Shown here one piece after another: positions 7,406 through 16,270 of a stretch of DNA of 64,000 nt. Made by a program: the position numbers and the translations under genes. Position 1 is the stretch's first letter. The number at the start of each line of letters is the position of its first letter. The notes under the pieces are model-generated. The model saw only the letters and a program-made list of their open reading frames with translations. It searched no databases and had not been told where the DNA came from. Source of the DNA: Microcoleus sp036705565 (GTDB lineage Bacteria > Cyanobacteriota > Cyanobacteriia > Cyanobacteriales > Microcoleaceae); the NCBI GenBank assembly GCA_036705565.1, contig JAUBUY010000012.1; one strand, written 5' to 3'.

Positions 7406-9403
7406 ATGCAATTCCTCGAACTCGTCCTCAAAAACTTCGGCCCCTATGCAGGCACCCAAACCATCAATCTCCGCCCCGAAAAAGACGGAAATCCCTGCCC
7501 AGTCATTTTATTTGGCGGCATGAATGGCGGCGGCAAAACCACCCTCATGGACGGCATTCGCCTCGCCCTCTACGGTGGCCGCGCCCAATGTTCTACCAGA
7601 GGCAATTTAAGCTACAGCGACTTTCTCAATCAATGCGTCAACCGCCACACCCCCCCATTAGAAGATACCCGCGTCGAACTAACATTTGAACAAGTCCAAG
7701 ATGACAAATTAGCTCAATTTAAAATAGTTAGATACTGGAAAAAATTAGATATCAAAGACACCTTAAGCATTCTCATATACAGCGAGATTGTCAGCGATTG
7801 GTGGTCGGACAAAGCAATTACTAACACTTGGGACGAATACATCGAAACCCTTTTGCCAGTTGGAATATCCAACCTATTTCTGTTTGACGGCGAACAAGTA
7901 AAAGAACTCGCCGAACTCGAAACACCGCCAGATTTTGTCGTCGGGGCGATTAAATCTCTTTTAGGTTTAGAATTAGCAGAACGCCTCGCCGTCGATTTAG
8001 AAATATTAGCCGGCCGCAAGCGGAAAGAAATTGCTGGCAAAAAAGACTTGGCTGCTTTAGAGAAAATCGAACAAACTTTTAAGGAAATTACCGATGAAAT
8101 AGACTTAGCTAAGCAAGAACAAGCTAGCTTTAAAAACGAATTAGATAAAGCTCAAAAAAATCAGAAACAAGCATCAGACAAATTTATTTATCAAGGCGGG
8201 AAAATTGCCGCCGATCGCAGTCAGCTAGACAGCAAGCTAAATGACTACCGAAATAAGGCCGAAAAAACCCGTCAAACCATGATGGAATTGGCATCAAATA
8301 CGCTACCACTAGCCCTAATTTCGCCCTTGCTAAGCGAAGCAAAAACTCAAGCCGAAACAGAAGCCAGCCAGCAGCAAGCAAAGATTGCCCAAAATCTTAT
8401 CAAACAAAGAAGCGATCGCCTTCTAAACTATATCGCGGAAATCTCGTTAAATCCCCAACAGTTAGATAAAATTCAAGACTTCATCCGCCAAGAAAACCAA
8501 GAACTCGAACAGCAAGCCGGAACAGATGCCCCGCCCTGGATGAACGCCGACAACAACAGCATCCAGCAACTAGAAAATCTCCTTAGCTACCAAATCAAAG
8601 CCCAGCAAATTCTAGCCCGCGACCAAATAGAAGAAATCAAAAACATCGAATCAGAAATCGACTTCACAGACAGAGAACTCGCAGCCGCAGCTTCCCCCGA
8701 AGCCTACGAAAAACTAGAAGAAGAAGTCAGGAAAGCCCAAAAAGCAGTCGCTATCGCATCCGCCGCCTTGGAATCAGCCAACCGCCGCGTCGATGAATTA
8801 GAGAGAGAATTAGCCAAAAACCAAAAAGAACTAGAAAACTACAGCAGCGAATTCATCACCATCAGAAACAGCCAACACGTCATCGCTTCGATCGCCAAAG
8901 CCCAAGCCACCCTGAAACTCTTTAAAGAAAAACTTACCCTCAAAAAACTCAACAAACTCGAAATAGAAATTACCGACTGTTTCCGCTACCTGTTGCACAA
9001 AACTGACCTCGTGCACAGAGTTGCGATCGACACTCAAACATTTAGCCTCTCCATTTACGATCCAGAAGGCAAACCGGTACCCAAACACCGACTTTCTGCC
9101 GGGGAAAAACAATTGCTGGCGATCGCCTTTTTGTGGGGATTGGCTAGAGTATCCGGGAGACAATTGCCAGTGGCGATCGACACACCCTTGGGCCGCCTCG
9201 ACTCCTCCCACAGAAACAACCTAGTGGAACGCTATTTTCCCTCAGCCAGCCACCAAGTCATCCTGCTTTCTACCGACACGGAAATTAGAAAAGTAGAATA
9301 CGAAAAACTCCAAGAATTAGAGGCGATCGCCCACAGCTACCTCCTCAAATACGACTCCGCCAAACACCAAACCACCGTCGAAACTGGTTACTTCTGGGAC
9401 TAA
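7406..9403 (+). CDS. dndD: DNA phosphorothioation SMC-like ATPase DndD
   Basis: The product has 665 residues when started at the ATG at 7406, giving MQFLELVLKNFGPY, a typical DndD and SMC-like N-terminus. Walker A is GGMNGGGKTT (about residues 37-46). A long Glu/Lys/Gln-rich coiled coil occupies the middle. The ABC signature LSAGEKQ is at about 562, and Walker B with AIDTPLGRLD is near 590. DndD is a RecF/Rad50-like ATPase that works with DndC and DndE on the DNA target. The frame stays open upstream through the gap, but that part is translated repeat, so the earlier start is rejected. Codon usage and HIP1 content match the later half of dndC. A hairpin lies 20 bp after the stop. Confidence 0.93.
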   Translation: MQFLELVLKNFGPYAGTQTINLRPEKDGNPCPVILFGGMNGGGKTTLMDGIRLALYGGRAQCSTRGNLSYSDFLNQCVNRHTPPLEDTRVELTFEQVQDDKLAQFKIVRYWKKLDIKDTLSILIYSEIVSDWWSDKAITNTWDEYIETLLPVGISNLFLFDGEQVKELAELETPPDFVVGAIKSLLGLELAERLAVDLEILAGRKRKEIAGKKDLAALEKIEQTFKEITDEIDLAKQEQASFKNELDKAQKNQKQASDKFIYQGGKIAADRSQLDSKLNDYRNKAEKTRQTMMELASNTLPLALISPLLSEAKTQAETEASQQQAKIAQNLIKQRSDRLLNYIAEISLNPQQLDKIQDFIRQENQELEQQAGTDAPPWMNADNNSIQQLENLLSYQIKAQQILARDQIEEIKNIESEIDFTDRELAAAASPEAYEKLEEEVRKAQKAVAIASAALESANRRVDELERELAKNQKELENYSSEFITIRNSQHVIASIAKAQATLKLFKEKLTLKKLNKLEIEITDCFRYLLHKTDLVHRVAIDTQTFSLSIYDPEGKPVPKHRLSAGEKQLLAIAFLWGLARVSGRQLPVAIDTPLGRLDSSHRNNLVERYFPSASHQVILLSTDTEIRKVEYEKLQELEAIAHSYLLKYDSAKHQTTVETGYFWD

Positions 9404-9423
9404 AAATTCGCGCAAAAAAATAG

Positions 9424-9457
9424 CCGCAACCCCCTTGACTTTGCTGGGGAGTTGCGG
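9424..9457. terminator. Hairpin after dndD
   Basis: CCGCAAC with a C run pairs with a G run followed by GTTGCGG, 20 bp after the dndD stop. There is no good T tract, so it may be an RNA-stabilising hairpin rather than a true terminator. Confidence 0.45.
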
Positions 9458-9472
9458 TAGTATATATATCAT

Positions 9473-9515
9473 AATGGGATGGTTGCGAAAATTTTATTTT
9501 TGCCACCATCCCATT
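9473..9515. repeat. 11-bp inverted repeat between dndD and dndE
   Basis: AATGGGATGGT at 9473-9483 pairs perfectly with ACCATCCCATT at 9505-9515, around an A/T-rich loop. It is the second hairpin in the 266-bp dndD-dndE spacer. Together the two suggest that dndE is separately transcribed or attenuated. Confidence 0.6.
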
Positions 9516-9669
9516 ATTAAGGATAAATCCTACTAAAATAAGAATACCAAAAAAAACCGATTTAATCAAGTCGCGCCGTGTAAAAAAATGTTAATTATTT
9601 CGGGTTATCTAGAGGCTTTGCTTCCCCAACATTAACACTGTTTACAATATACCAAAAAATCTCAAACTC

Positions 9670-10071
9670 ATGGAACCACCAGTCGATCGCATCCGCCTCT
9701 CCCAAACAGGCAAAGACCAACTATCAAAACTGAAACGATCGACAAAAATCGATCAGTGGAATATTCTATGCAGGTGGGGATTTTGCCGATCGCTCGCCGA
9801 GCCCAGCATCCCATCGCCAGTACCAATTCCCAGCGACAGCAACGTCGAATTAAGCTGGGATGTCTTCGGCGGCGATATGGCTGATATCCTGATAATGGCC
9901 CTCAAGCAGCGGTGTCACCAAGACAATTTAGGCACAGAAAAAGAAACTCTAGCGAAACAGTTTCGCCTGCACTTGCACCGAGGGATTGGTTATTTGGCGG
10001 GCGATCCAAATATTAAGAAAATTGAAGACTTGGTGGCGATCGCTCTTTCGCCTGAAAAATTAAGAAATTAA
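9670..10071 (+). CDS. dndE: DNA phosphorothioation protein DndE
   Basis: This small 133-residue protein carries the family signature around WNILCRWGFCRSLAEP (about residues 29-44), preceded by IRLSQTGKDQL. DndE is the small DNA-binding component of the phosphorothioation complex; structures of homologues show a tetramer proposed to bind nicked DNA. It is the last dnd gene here. The next gene, thiD, is convergent, so the cluster ends at this point. It is separated from dndD by 266 bp with two hairpins, which is a loose spacing for this operon. Confidence 0.9.
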   Translation: MEPPVDRIRLSQTGKDQLSKLKRSTKIDQWNILCRWGFCRSLAEPSIPSPVPIPSDSNVELSWDVFGGDMADILIMALKQRCHQDNLGTEKETLAKQFRLHLHRGIGYLAGDPNIKKIEDLVAIALSPEKLRN

Positions 10072-10249
10072 CTGATTTTTGACTGTTGGCGGTTCACTCA
10101 TGTGATTGGTTATATCAATTCCGGTTGGATCGGAATGATTTAACCGCAGAGTACGCAGAGAACACAGAGGAAGAGAAGAGAGAGGAATAATTTTGATGAA
10201 TCGTGGATTTGATATTATTAGCAGACTCCAACAAGTAACAAATAACTTA

Positions 10250-11059
10250 TTACTTCTGTAACAGGGGGAAAAAATGACCTACTGGGCCTTGGCCTTCCCC
10301 AATATCCAAAGCATATTTGAGAGCAGTAGTAACATAATTCTTAGCTAATGTCACCGCTGTAAACAAATCTTTCCCCAAAGCCAAATTAGCAGCGATCGCA
10401 GCACTCAAAGTACAACCAGTCCCGTGAGTATTCCCAGTATCAACATTCTCAGTCTTCAACACATCCAAGCGCGTACCATCAAACCAAACATCAATCCCCC
10501 GCAAATCTCCCGCCATCCCGCCGCCTTTCACCAAAACAGCTTTCGCACCCAAACGATAAATCTGCTGCGCCGCCGATCGCATATCGTCTAGAGAAACAAT
10601 CTCCAAACCGCTCAAAATCTGAGCCTCAAACCGATTCGGAGTCACGACAGCAGCCATTGGAATCAAAACATCCCGCAAAAACGCGATCGCCCCCTCATCA
10701 ATCAATCGATCGCCCGATCGTGAAACCATCACCGGATCGACAACCAAATTCCCTATTCGCAAAGCTTCCACCTGTGAAGCCACCGCCACCATAATTTCCC
10801 GATTCAGCAGCATCCCAGTTTTCACAGCCTGCACCCCAATATCCCCAACCACCGCCTCAATTTGAGCGGCCACAGCCTCCGCAGACAAAGCATCAACTCG
10901 CATCACCCCCAAAGTATTTTGAGCCGTCACGCAAGTCAAAGCACTTGTACCGTGCACACAGTGAAACGCAAAAGTCCGCAAATCCGCCTGAATCCCCGCC
11001 CCGCCGCCACTATCAGAACCCGCCACAGTCAAAGCCACAGGAATCTTCGATTTAATCAT
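10250..11059 (-). CDS. thiD: Hydroxymethylpyrimidine/phosphomethylpyrimidine kinase ThiD
   Basis: This 269-residue ribokinase-fold kinase phosphorylates HMP and HMP-P in thiamine biosynthesis. The N-terminal AGSDSGGGAGIQADLRTF and the C-terminal THGTGCTLSAAIAAN (anion hole and catalytic Asp region) are diagnostic, and KTGML and VDPVMVS are also present. The length is normal for ThiD. It is divergent from the metallo-beta-lactamase-fold gene and convergent with dndE. The 150-bp upstream region contains a GC-rich interspersed palindrome (about 11113-11140). Confidence 0.95.
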   Translation of the reverse strand: MIKSKIPVALTVAGSDSGGGAGIQADLRTFAFHCVHGTSALTCVTAQNTLGVMRVDALSAEAVAAQIEAVVGDIGVQAVKTGMLLNREIMVAVASQVEALRIGNLVVDPVMVSRSGDRLIDEGAIAFLRDVLIPMAAVVTPNRFEAQILSGLEIVSLDDMRSAAQQIYRLGAKAVLVKGGGMAGDLRGIDVWFDGTRLDVLKTENVDTGNTHGTGCTLSAAIAANLALGKDLFTAVTLAKNYVTTALKYALDIGEGQGPVGHFFPLLQK

Positions 11060-11211
11060 CTTTTTTCAACCGCCGATAAACACAGACACATCCCAATAAT
11101 ATCTGGGTTCCCCGTGGCACGGGCGTCCCGCCTGTGCTTCCGAAGGGCTTAAAATTCCCAAACAAAATTAGCTATGATTAAACCAATTGTAAAGAATTAT
11201 TGCAAACAACC

Positions 11212-11991
11212 GTGAAAATCACCCGAATCGACCTCAACTCTTGGATATTCCACATCGCCGGTCAAACCATCCTCGTAGATCCCTGGCTGGTCGATCCCCT
11301 CGTATTTTACGGTCAACCCTGGCTGTTCACCGCCTACCACAACACCCCCGTCGCCTTCACTCCCAGCAGCTTACCGCCGATCGACCTCATCCTAATTTCC
11401 CAAGGATTAGACGACCACTGTCACAAACAAACACTCCAACAACTCGATCGCACAATTCCCGCGATCGCCTCACCCACCGCCGCCAAAGTCCTCAGCAGTT
11501 TAGGCTACACTAATATCACATCTTTAGCAAATTGGCAAGAGTTAAATTTTAAAGAAAAGTTACAAATTACTGCCGTACCCGGAGCCGAAATCGGGCCCGG
11601 ACAAGAAGAAAACGGCTATTTGCTCAAAGATTTAAGCAGCGGCGAGACACTTTATTACGAACCGCACCTGCCGCCATTAGACAAAGTTAAACAGAAAATA
11701 GACACAGTAGACGTAGCGATCGCCCCAGTCATCGGTCAAATCTTCCCATTCCTCGGACAAGTCATCATCGGGCCTTCGGAAGCCCTCAAGCTCGCCCAAA
11801 CTCTCAAACCTCGGTTTTTTCTGCCTACAGCGACGGGAGACATCCGAGCCACAGGCATTTTACCAATGTTAGTGCGATCGATCGGCAGCATCCCCGAATT
11901 TCGCGATTTACTAGCAAAATCCGGCCTCTCCACCCAACTCCTCGAACCCGAACCAGGCCAAACCCTGGAAATTTTAGATTTTAGATTTTAG
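11212..11991 (+). CDS. Metallo-beta-lactamase-fold protein (UlaG-like)
   Basis: The product has 259 residues when started at GTG 11212 (MKITRIDLNSW); a TTG at 11200 would add four residues. The fold is indicated by ILVDPWL, by LILISQGLDDHCH where MBL enzymes carry the HxHxDH metal motif, and by a C-terminal PTATGD segment. The first two His of the motif are replaced (SQGLDDHCH), a variant I associate with cyanobacterial and plastid members of COG2220. Metal content and substrate are therefore uncertain. The C-terminus ILDFRF and the stop codon fall inside a run of TTTTAGA repeats, so the end of the protein was shaped by the repeat. Confidence 0.8.
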   Translation: MKITRIDLNSWIFHIAGQTILVDPWLVDPLVFYGQPWLFTAYHNTPVAFTPSSLPPIDLILISQGLDDHCHKQTLQQLDRTIPAIASPTAAKVLSSLGYTNITSLANWQELNFKEKLQITAVPGAEIGPGQEENGYLLKDLSSGETLYYEPHLPPLDKVKQKIDTVDVAIAPVIGQIFPFLGQVIIGPSEALKLAQTLKPRFFLPTATGDIRATGILPMLVRSIGSIPEFRDLLAKSGLSTQLLEPEPGQTLEILDFRF

Positions 11992-12158
11992 ATTTTAGAT
12001 TTTTTAGATTTTAGATTTTAGATGCTCGATATTTTCGATTTTTTAGATGGGAGATTGGAGATTCAATATTGCCAAATCCCCAATCGCCAAATCCCCAATC
12101 GCCAAATCCCCAATCGCCAAATCCCCAATCTAAAATCTAAAATCTAAAATCTAAAATC
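11967..12158. repeat. TTTTAGA and GCCAAATCCCCAATC repeat block between convergent genes
   Basis: TTTTAGA-type heptamers (11967-12022) are followed by about four copies of the 15-mer GCCAAATCCCCAATC (12070-12130). Then come inverted heptamers AATCTAA (12126-12158). The two heptamer blocks can pair into a long hairpin exactly between the 3' ends of the MBL gene and ftsZ, and so could act as a bidirectional terminator. Confidence 0.75.
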
Positions 12159-13431
12159 ATCTTGGCGGACGACGGTTACGCAAAAACTCAGGAATATCCA
12201 ATCCCAAATCCTGCGGCGGTTTCGCTTTCGGATCGGGCGTCTGTTGAGCAGGAGTCACCGGAACAGTTGCAGCCCGCCAAGGAGCATTAACATTTTGCGT
12301 GCGCCCCGGAGGCGGAGGCGACGCAACTTCCCCCGAAAAACCAGTAGCGATCACAGTAATCTTAATTTCGCCCTGAAGCCGCTCGTCAATCACCGCTCCA
12401 AAAATAATATTGGCATTCGGATCGACAACCTCGTAAATCGTCTCAGCCGCCGCATTCACCTCGTGCAGCGTCATGTCAGTACCGCCAGTGATGTTAAACA
12501 CCACACCTCTAGCGCCCTCAATAGACGAAGCTTCCAGCAGAGGCGAAGAAATAGCCTGCATCGCCGCCTCCCTAGCCCGCGACTTGCCAGAACCCACGCC
12601 AATGCCCATCAAAGCCGAACCCGCATCCGCCATTACTGCCCGCACGTCAGCAAAGTCAACATTCACCAAACCGGGAATAGTAATAATGTCAGAAATACCC
12701 TGAACCCCTTGGCGCAGGATATCGTCAGCAACTCGAAAAGCCTCTTGTACCGGCATTTGTTCCGAAATCACAGACAGCAGCTTGTCGTTAGGAATTACGA
12801 TCAGCGTATCCACCCGAGTTTGCAAAGCCGCGATTCCTTCCTCAGCTTGGCTGGTGCGCCGCCGTCCCTCAAACGTAAAAGGCCGCGTTACTATGCCCAC
12901 AGTTAAGGCGCCCATTTCCTTAGCGACCTCAGCCACGATCGGAGCCGCGCCCGTGCCCGTACCACCGCCCATACCGGCCGTGATAAATACCAAATCCGCA
13001 TGATTCAGAGCATTAGCAACTTCATCGCGGGATTCCTCCGCAGCCTTTTGACCGATCGCCGGATTGCCCCCCGCGCCCAAACCGCGCGTCAACTTCTGTC
13101 CGACTTGCAAGCGTTTCGGAGCATTTGAGAGAACCAGAGCTTGGGAATCTGTATTCACGCACCAAAACTCGACACCAGAAACCTCGCTAGCAATCATCCG
13201 GTTAACGGCGTTGCCCCCACCACCGCCGACGCCAATTACTTTGATTTTGGCGGCACTGCTGGGCATTATGTCTTTGGGATTGACCATAGGATCGATATCA
13301 ATACTATCTACATTTACATAACCAGACTTGCGTCTAAAGGGATTGGCGGAATCTGCTGCCACCGGAAAATTTTTTACTTCTTCCGAAGGGGGACTGTCTT
13401 GGTCAGACCCCTGTCTATTATTAAGCTTCAT
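12157..13431 (-). CDS. ftsZ: Cell division GTPase FtsZ
   Basis: This 424-residue tubulin homologue forms the Z ring. It has the nucleotide-binding VIGVGGGGGNAVNRMI segment, the tubulin signature GGGTGTGAAPIVAEVAK and a NITGG loop. The C-terminal tail includes GLDIPEFLRNRR, the conserved partner-binding peptide. The N-terminal extension of about 60 residues before the core is usual in cyanobacteria. ftsQ lies upstream on the same strand, as in other cyanobacteria, but here a TnpB element separates the two by more than 1.6 kb. The gene is intact. Confidence 0.97.
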   Translation of the reverse strand: MKLNNRQGSDQDSPPSEEVKNFPVAADSANPFRRKSGYVNVDSIDIDPMVNPKDIMPSSAAKIKVIGVGGGGGNAVNRMIASEVSGVEFWCVNTDSQALVLSNAPKRLQVGQKLTRGLGAGGNPAIGQKAAEESRDEVANALNHADLVFITAGMGGGTGTGAAPIVAEVAKEMGALTVGIVTRPFTFEGRRRTSQAEEGIAALQTRVDTLIVIPNDKLLSVISEQMPVQEAFRVADDILRQGVQGISDIITIPGLVNVDFADVRAVMADAGSALMGIGVGSGKSRAREAAMQAISSPLLEASSIEGARGVVFNITGGTDMTLHEVNAAAETIYEVVDPNANIIFGAVIDERLQGEIKITVIATGFSGEVASPPPPGRTQNVNAPWRAATVPVTPAQQTPDPKAKPPQDLGLDIPEFLRNRRPPR

Positions 13432-13902
13432 TAGAGTCGGGGATGGTAGATTAGAGCTTGTTAACTAAACGCCAATTCACAATCAACTATAGGCTAAGTT
13501 GCGCGAAAAACTAACACAGATCGATGCTTAATGTTAGCAATCTCGGATTTGGCCGACCTCGCTAGCCCAGACCTCGCTTGACGCCATCCAGGTACTTGAC
13601 CGGATTAAGGCAGTTGTAAGCTGCGTCAGAAGGAAAAAAATGGATACTAGGCCCAGACGCGGAGCGCTATCCAAAAACTGTGCTGATTTGAAGCCCTATC
13701 GATCCTGATGGGCAAAAATTCTGCCTGTCGATCGATACCTTCTACCTTCTGTTGACAGAGGATCAATTCTGGGCGCGAGTGGGTGCGGGAGTGGAACTCT
13801 GCTTTGTCAAACTTACCCAAACTTTGCTAAAGCCACCTTTAGCTGCAATTCGGAGTTGACTTCCTGCGCTGTTGGGTGGTCGGCCATCCCAAGATAAGCA
13901 GG
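13432..13902. other. ftsZ upstream region and 3' flank of the TnpB element
   Basis: This 471-bp stretch has no credible gene. The part near ftsZ should hold its promoter. The part near tnpB is the probable right end of the element. The boundary between the two could not be fixed from this sequence. Confidence 0.6.
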
Positions 13903-13905
13903 CTA
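13740..13905 (-). ncRNA. Candidate omega RNA / right end of the TnpB element
   Basis: In IS200/IS605 and IS607 elements the guide (omega/re) RNA is read from the 3' end of tnpB through the right end into the flank. The matching place here is the 160 bp after the tnpB stop on the - strand, which is GC-rich with short self-complementary stretches (GCTAAAGGTGGCTTTAGC near 13830). Its position is the main evidence. No boundary or guide was proven. Confidence 0.35.
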
Positions 13906-15003
13906 TCCCCCAATAGCCTTGGGTTCCCAATTTAAAATATTTAAACTGGCATTGAGATCGCGATCTATTGAGGAGCCACAAGCAGGACAATCATAAGTCC
14001 GAACGCTTAGTGGCATATCTTTTTTATGCCCGCAATTCGCACAAGTCTTAGAACTGGGGAACCATCGATCTACCAGCACTAAATTCGCTCCATACATTTT
14101 GCACTTATAATTTAGCTGCCCCCTGAATTCGTAAAACCCTAAGTCGGATATTGCCCCAGCCAACTTGTGATTTGCCATTATTCCGCTTACGTTCAAGTCT
14201 TCTATATTGATTGACTTGAAAGTTTTAGCTAAATAAGTCGTTAACTTTTGAAGGAAATCTTTGCGAATGCAAGCTATTCGTGCGTGAAGTCTGCCGAGCT
14301 TGTTGTAAGTTTTGCGCTGATTGTTTGAGGCTTTTATTTGTCTTGATGCCTTGCGCTGCAACCGTGCAAGCTTGGTTTTCGCTTGCTTTAATGGCTTTGG
14401 TGCATCAAACACTTGACTGTTTGACAGGGTAGCAAAATATTTAATACCCACGTCAATCCCTACAGAGCTTTCGGGTTGTTGAATTGGTAAAAGTTCCGCA
14501 TCAACACAGAAAGAGACGAACCAGCGATTTCCTTCTTGTGAAATGGTAAAAGTTTGAGAGACAAAACCGCATTCCAGTGGCTCGTGAAGTCGAAAAGTTC
14601 CCTGCGTGGGAATCTTAATGGTGTTGCCAGCAGTTAGTAAAACTTTTCCATTAGACGAATCAACCGTGAATGATTGCCCATCCCGGCGGCTGGCAAATTT
14701 CGGATGATCGGCTTTTCCCAAGCGATACCGACTGAACGCATCTTTCAAGTCAATCAAAGCGTTTTGGTAAACACGAGAAGACAACTGGTTCATCCAAGCG
14801 CATTCAGGTTGTTTCTTGACGTGGTTGGTGAGAACTTTCTTGACTTCGTTGATGACCTTTGAGTCTGAAAAATTGCCCTCACCGTACATTTGGACTCGCA
14901 AGCTCAATCCCATGTTAAATACTACACGCCGGAATCCTGCGTGTTTTGCCATCAAGGTTGCTTCCCTATTATTCAATTTGAGCGCTCGCTTGACGGCAAA
15001 CAT
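13903..15003 (-). CDS. tnpB: TnpB RNA-guided nuclease of a stand-alone IS1341-like element
   Basis: This 366-residue protein starts at the ATG at 15003 behind AGAGGA; a TTG six codons upstream is less likely. The RuvC triad looks complete: GIDVGIKYF (Asp about 184), NIEDLNVSG (Glu about 268) and DRDLNASLNI near the C-terminus. A zinc ribbon (CANCGHK, then CPACG) lies between the second and third motifs. TnpB proteins are the ancestors of Cas12 and cut DNA guided by an RNA from the element's own right end. No tnpA accompanies it. It sits between ftsQ and ftsZ, starting only about 40 bp from the end of ftsQ. With all motifs intact it is probably active or recently active. Confidence 0.92.
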   Translation of the reverse strand: MFAVKRALKLNNREATLMAKHAGFRRVVFNMGLSLRVQMYGEGNFSDSKVINEVKKVLTNHVKKQPECAWMNQLSSRVYQNALIDLKDAFSRYRLGKADHPKFASRRDGQSFTVDSSNGKVLLTAGNTIKIPTQGTFRLHEPLECGFVSQTFTISQEGNRWFVSFCVDAELLPIQQPESSVGIDVGIKYFATLSNSQVFDAPKPLKQAKTKLARLQRKASRQIKASNNQRKTYNKLGRLHARIACIRKDFLQKLTTYLAKTFKSINIEDLNVSGIMANHKLAGAISDLGFYEFRGQLNYKCKMYGANLVLVDRWFPSSKTCANCGHKKDMPLSVRTYDCPACGSSIDRDLNASLNILNWEPKAIGG

Positions 15004-15045
15004 GGAAATTCCTCTCAACAATCAACTTTAGATAAGTTTAGCAAA

Positions 15046-15933
15046 CTATTTAGCAATTAAGTCCGACTCCAAACTGCCGGGGAGTTGTGGCAAATGGACG
15101 ATCGGCTCCGCAGGATTTTTTAAGTCAATGTAGGCTATGAGGCTTGAATCTATCTGTTTTGGCAATTGTCGCATTCGGTCTAAGACCTTAAGTTGCTCCG
15201 CAGTCTTGGAACTGTACGGCCCTAAGTGTACGGTACCGATCTCTGTTTTCAAGATCAAGTTGTTCGGGTTTTGCCAATTAATCTCAAACACTTTCACCGT
15301 CAAGGCGCTGAGTCCTTGGTAAAACTTCGGCCAAGACGCGCGATACTGTTCCAAAGGCCCGATGACTTTTAAAGTTGGCAAAGAACGCTGAGGCGGAGGT
15401 CCCGCAATGCTGCCGGGCCCGATCGAACTATTGTGCGATCGTACAGCAGTATAACTATCCGACGGCATCCAACCTCCGCGAGCGTCCAGCCACCCCACTT
15501 TTTCCTTGTCACTGTTCGATCTCAACACCGCCGTCGGCTGCGCCACCGCCACGGGCAAGCGTTCTGCCACTTCTATAGTCAAACTCGGTGGAAACAAGTT
15601 ACGAGTCACCTTCGCTTTGGCGATCGGCCCGGTGGACTCCAGCTTTTGGGCCAGGGCCTGCGGTTGAATCCCCCACAGCGACTGCGGGTAAGACAGCGGC
15701 ACTAAAGACCGCACCGCCTTATCCGATAGCCACTGATTGCCCTCCACCTTCACTTGTTCCGATCGGGCAATCAACCAAGCCGGCTGAGCAATCCACCACA
15801 ACAAACCTCCAGCCATTGCGCTTGCTGCCAGCATTTGCCACACCACAGCCGCCAATCGAGCGCGACGGATCTGCCGCAACTTTTGGCGCCTGCGCCCTAA
15901 CTCTGTTTGAGAAACCGCTCCAAAACTAGCCAT
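15046..15933 (-). CDS. ftsQ: Cell division protein FtsQ (POTRA domain)
   Basis: This 295-residue protein has a basic N-terminus, one transmembrane helix (about residues 28-52, LAAVVWQMLAASAMAGGLLW) and a POTRA domain beginning VKVEGNQWLSDKAV. The FtsQ-type periplasmic domain follows. FtsQ links early and late divisome proteins. Synteny with ftsZ supports the call despite the usual low conservation of this family. The stop codon lies at the edge of the TnpB element, so the last residues could have been altered by insertion. The length remains normal. Confidence 0.85.
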   Translation of the reverse strand: MASFGAVSQTELGRRRQKLRQIRRARLAAVVWQMLAASAMAGGLLWWIAQPAWLIARSEQVKVEGNQWLSDKAVRSLVPLSYPQSLWGIQPQALAQKLESTGPIAKAKVTRNLFPPSLTIEVAERLPVAVAQPTAVLRSNSDKEKVGWLDARGGWMPSDSYTAVRSHNSSIGPGSIAGPPPQRSLPTLKVIGPLEQYRASWPKFYQGLSALTVKVFEINWQNPNNLILKTEIGTVHLGPYSSKTAEQLKVLDRMRQLPKQIDSSLIAYIDLKNPAEPIVHLPQLPGSLESDLIAK

Positions 15934-16270
15934 CTACCTCTTGACAATATAGTAATTAACGATTAGCACAAATTCAAAACTGTTTAATCTTTCTCTCTCG
16001 AACCCTGTTTTCCCCTACCATTTAACCAGATATCCGCAAATTTACCCATCCTCCGGGCAATATCAGTAATATCACTGATCCCGCTAAGTAATAAAAAATT
16101 ATTAATTAAAAATTCCCAATTCCAGCGCCGGGAAAACCCCTTACCAGCTCAAGGTTCTTTGGGTATTTAGGGCATTACCCCACAGGGCAAAAGGTTACAA
16201 ATCAAACTAAACTCAAGTAAAGAAAGTTTAGACTTTCGATTAACTTTTTAACTTTTATTCGGCTTCAATT
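15934..16270. other. Divergent intergenic region ftsQ / ATPase
   Basis: These 337 bp separate two divergent genes and must carry both promoters. They are AT-rich. I saw no recognisable binding site, RNA or repeat. Confidence 0.6.

Noticed and set aside
373..10071. dndA (cysteine desulfurase) and dndFGH within the cluster
   Set aside because: No such sequence was seen. A housekeeping IscS often supplies DndA function, and the region left of base 1 is not visible.
12244..13434. Long open frames antisense to ftsZ
   Set aside because: They are low-complexity Arg/Ser/Pro-rich shadows of a clearly real gene.
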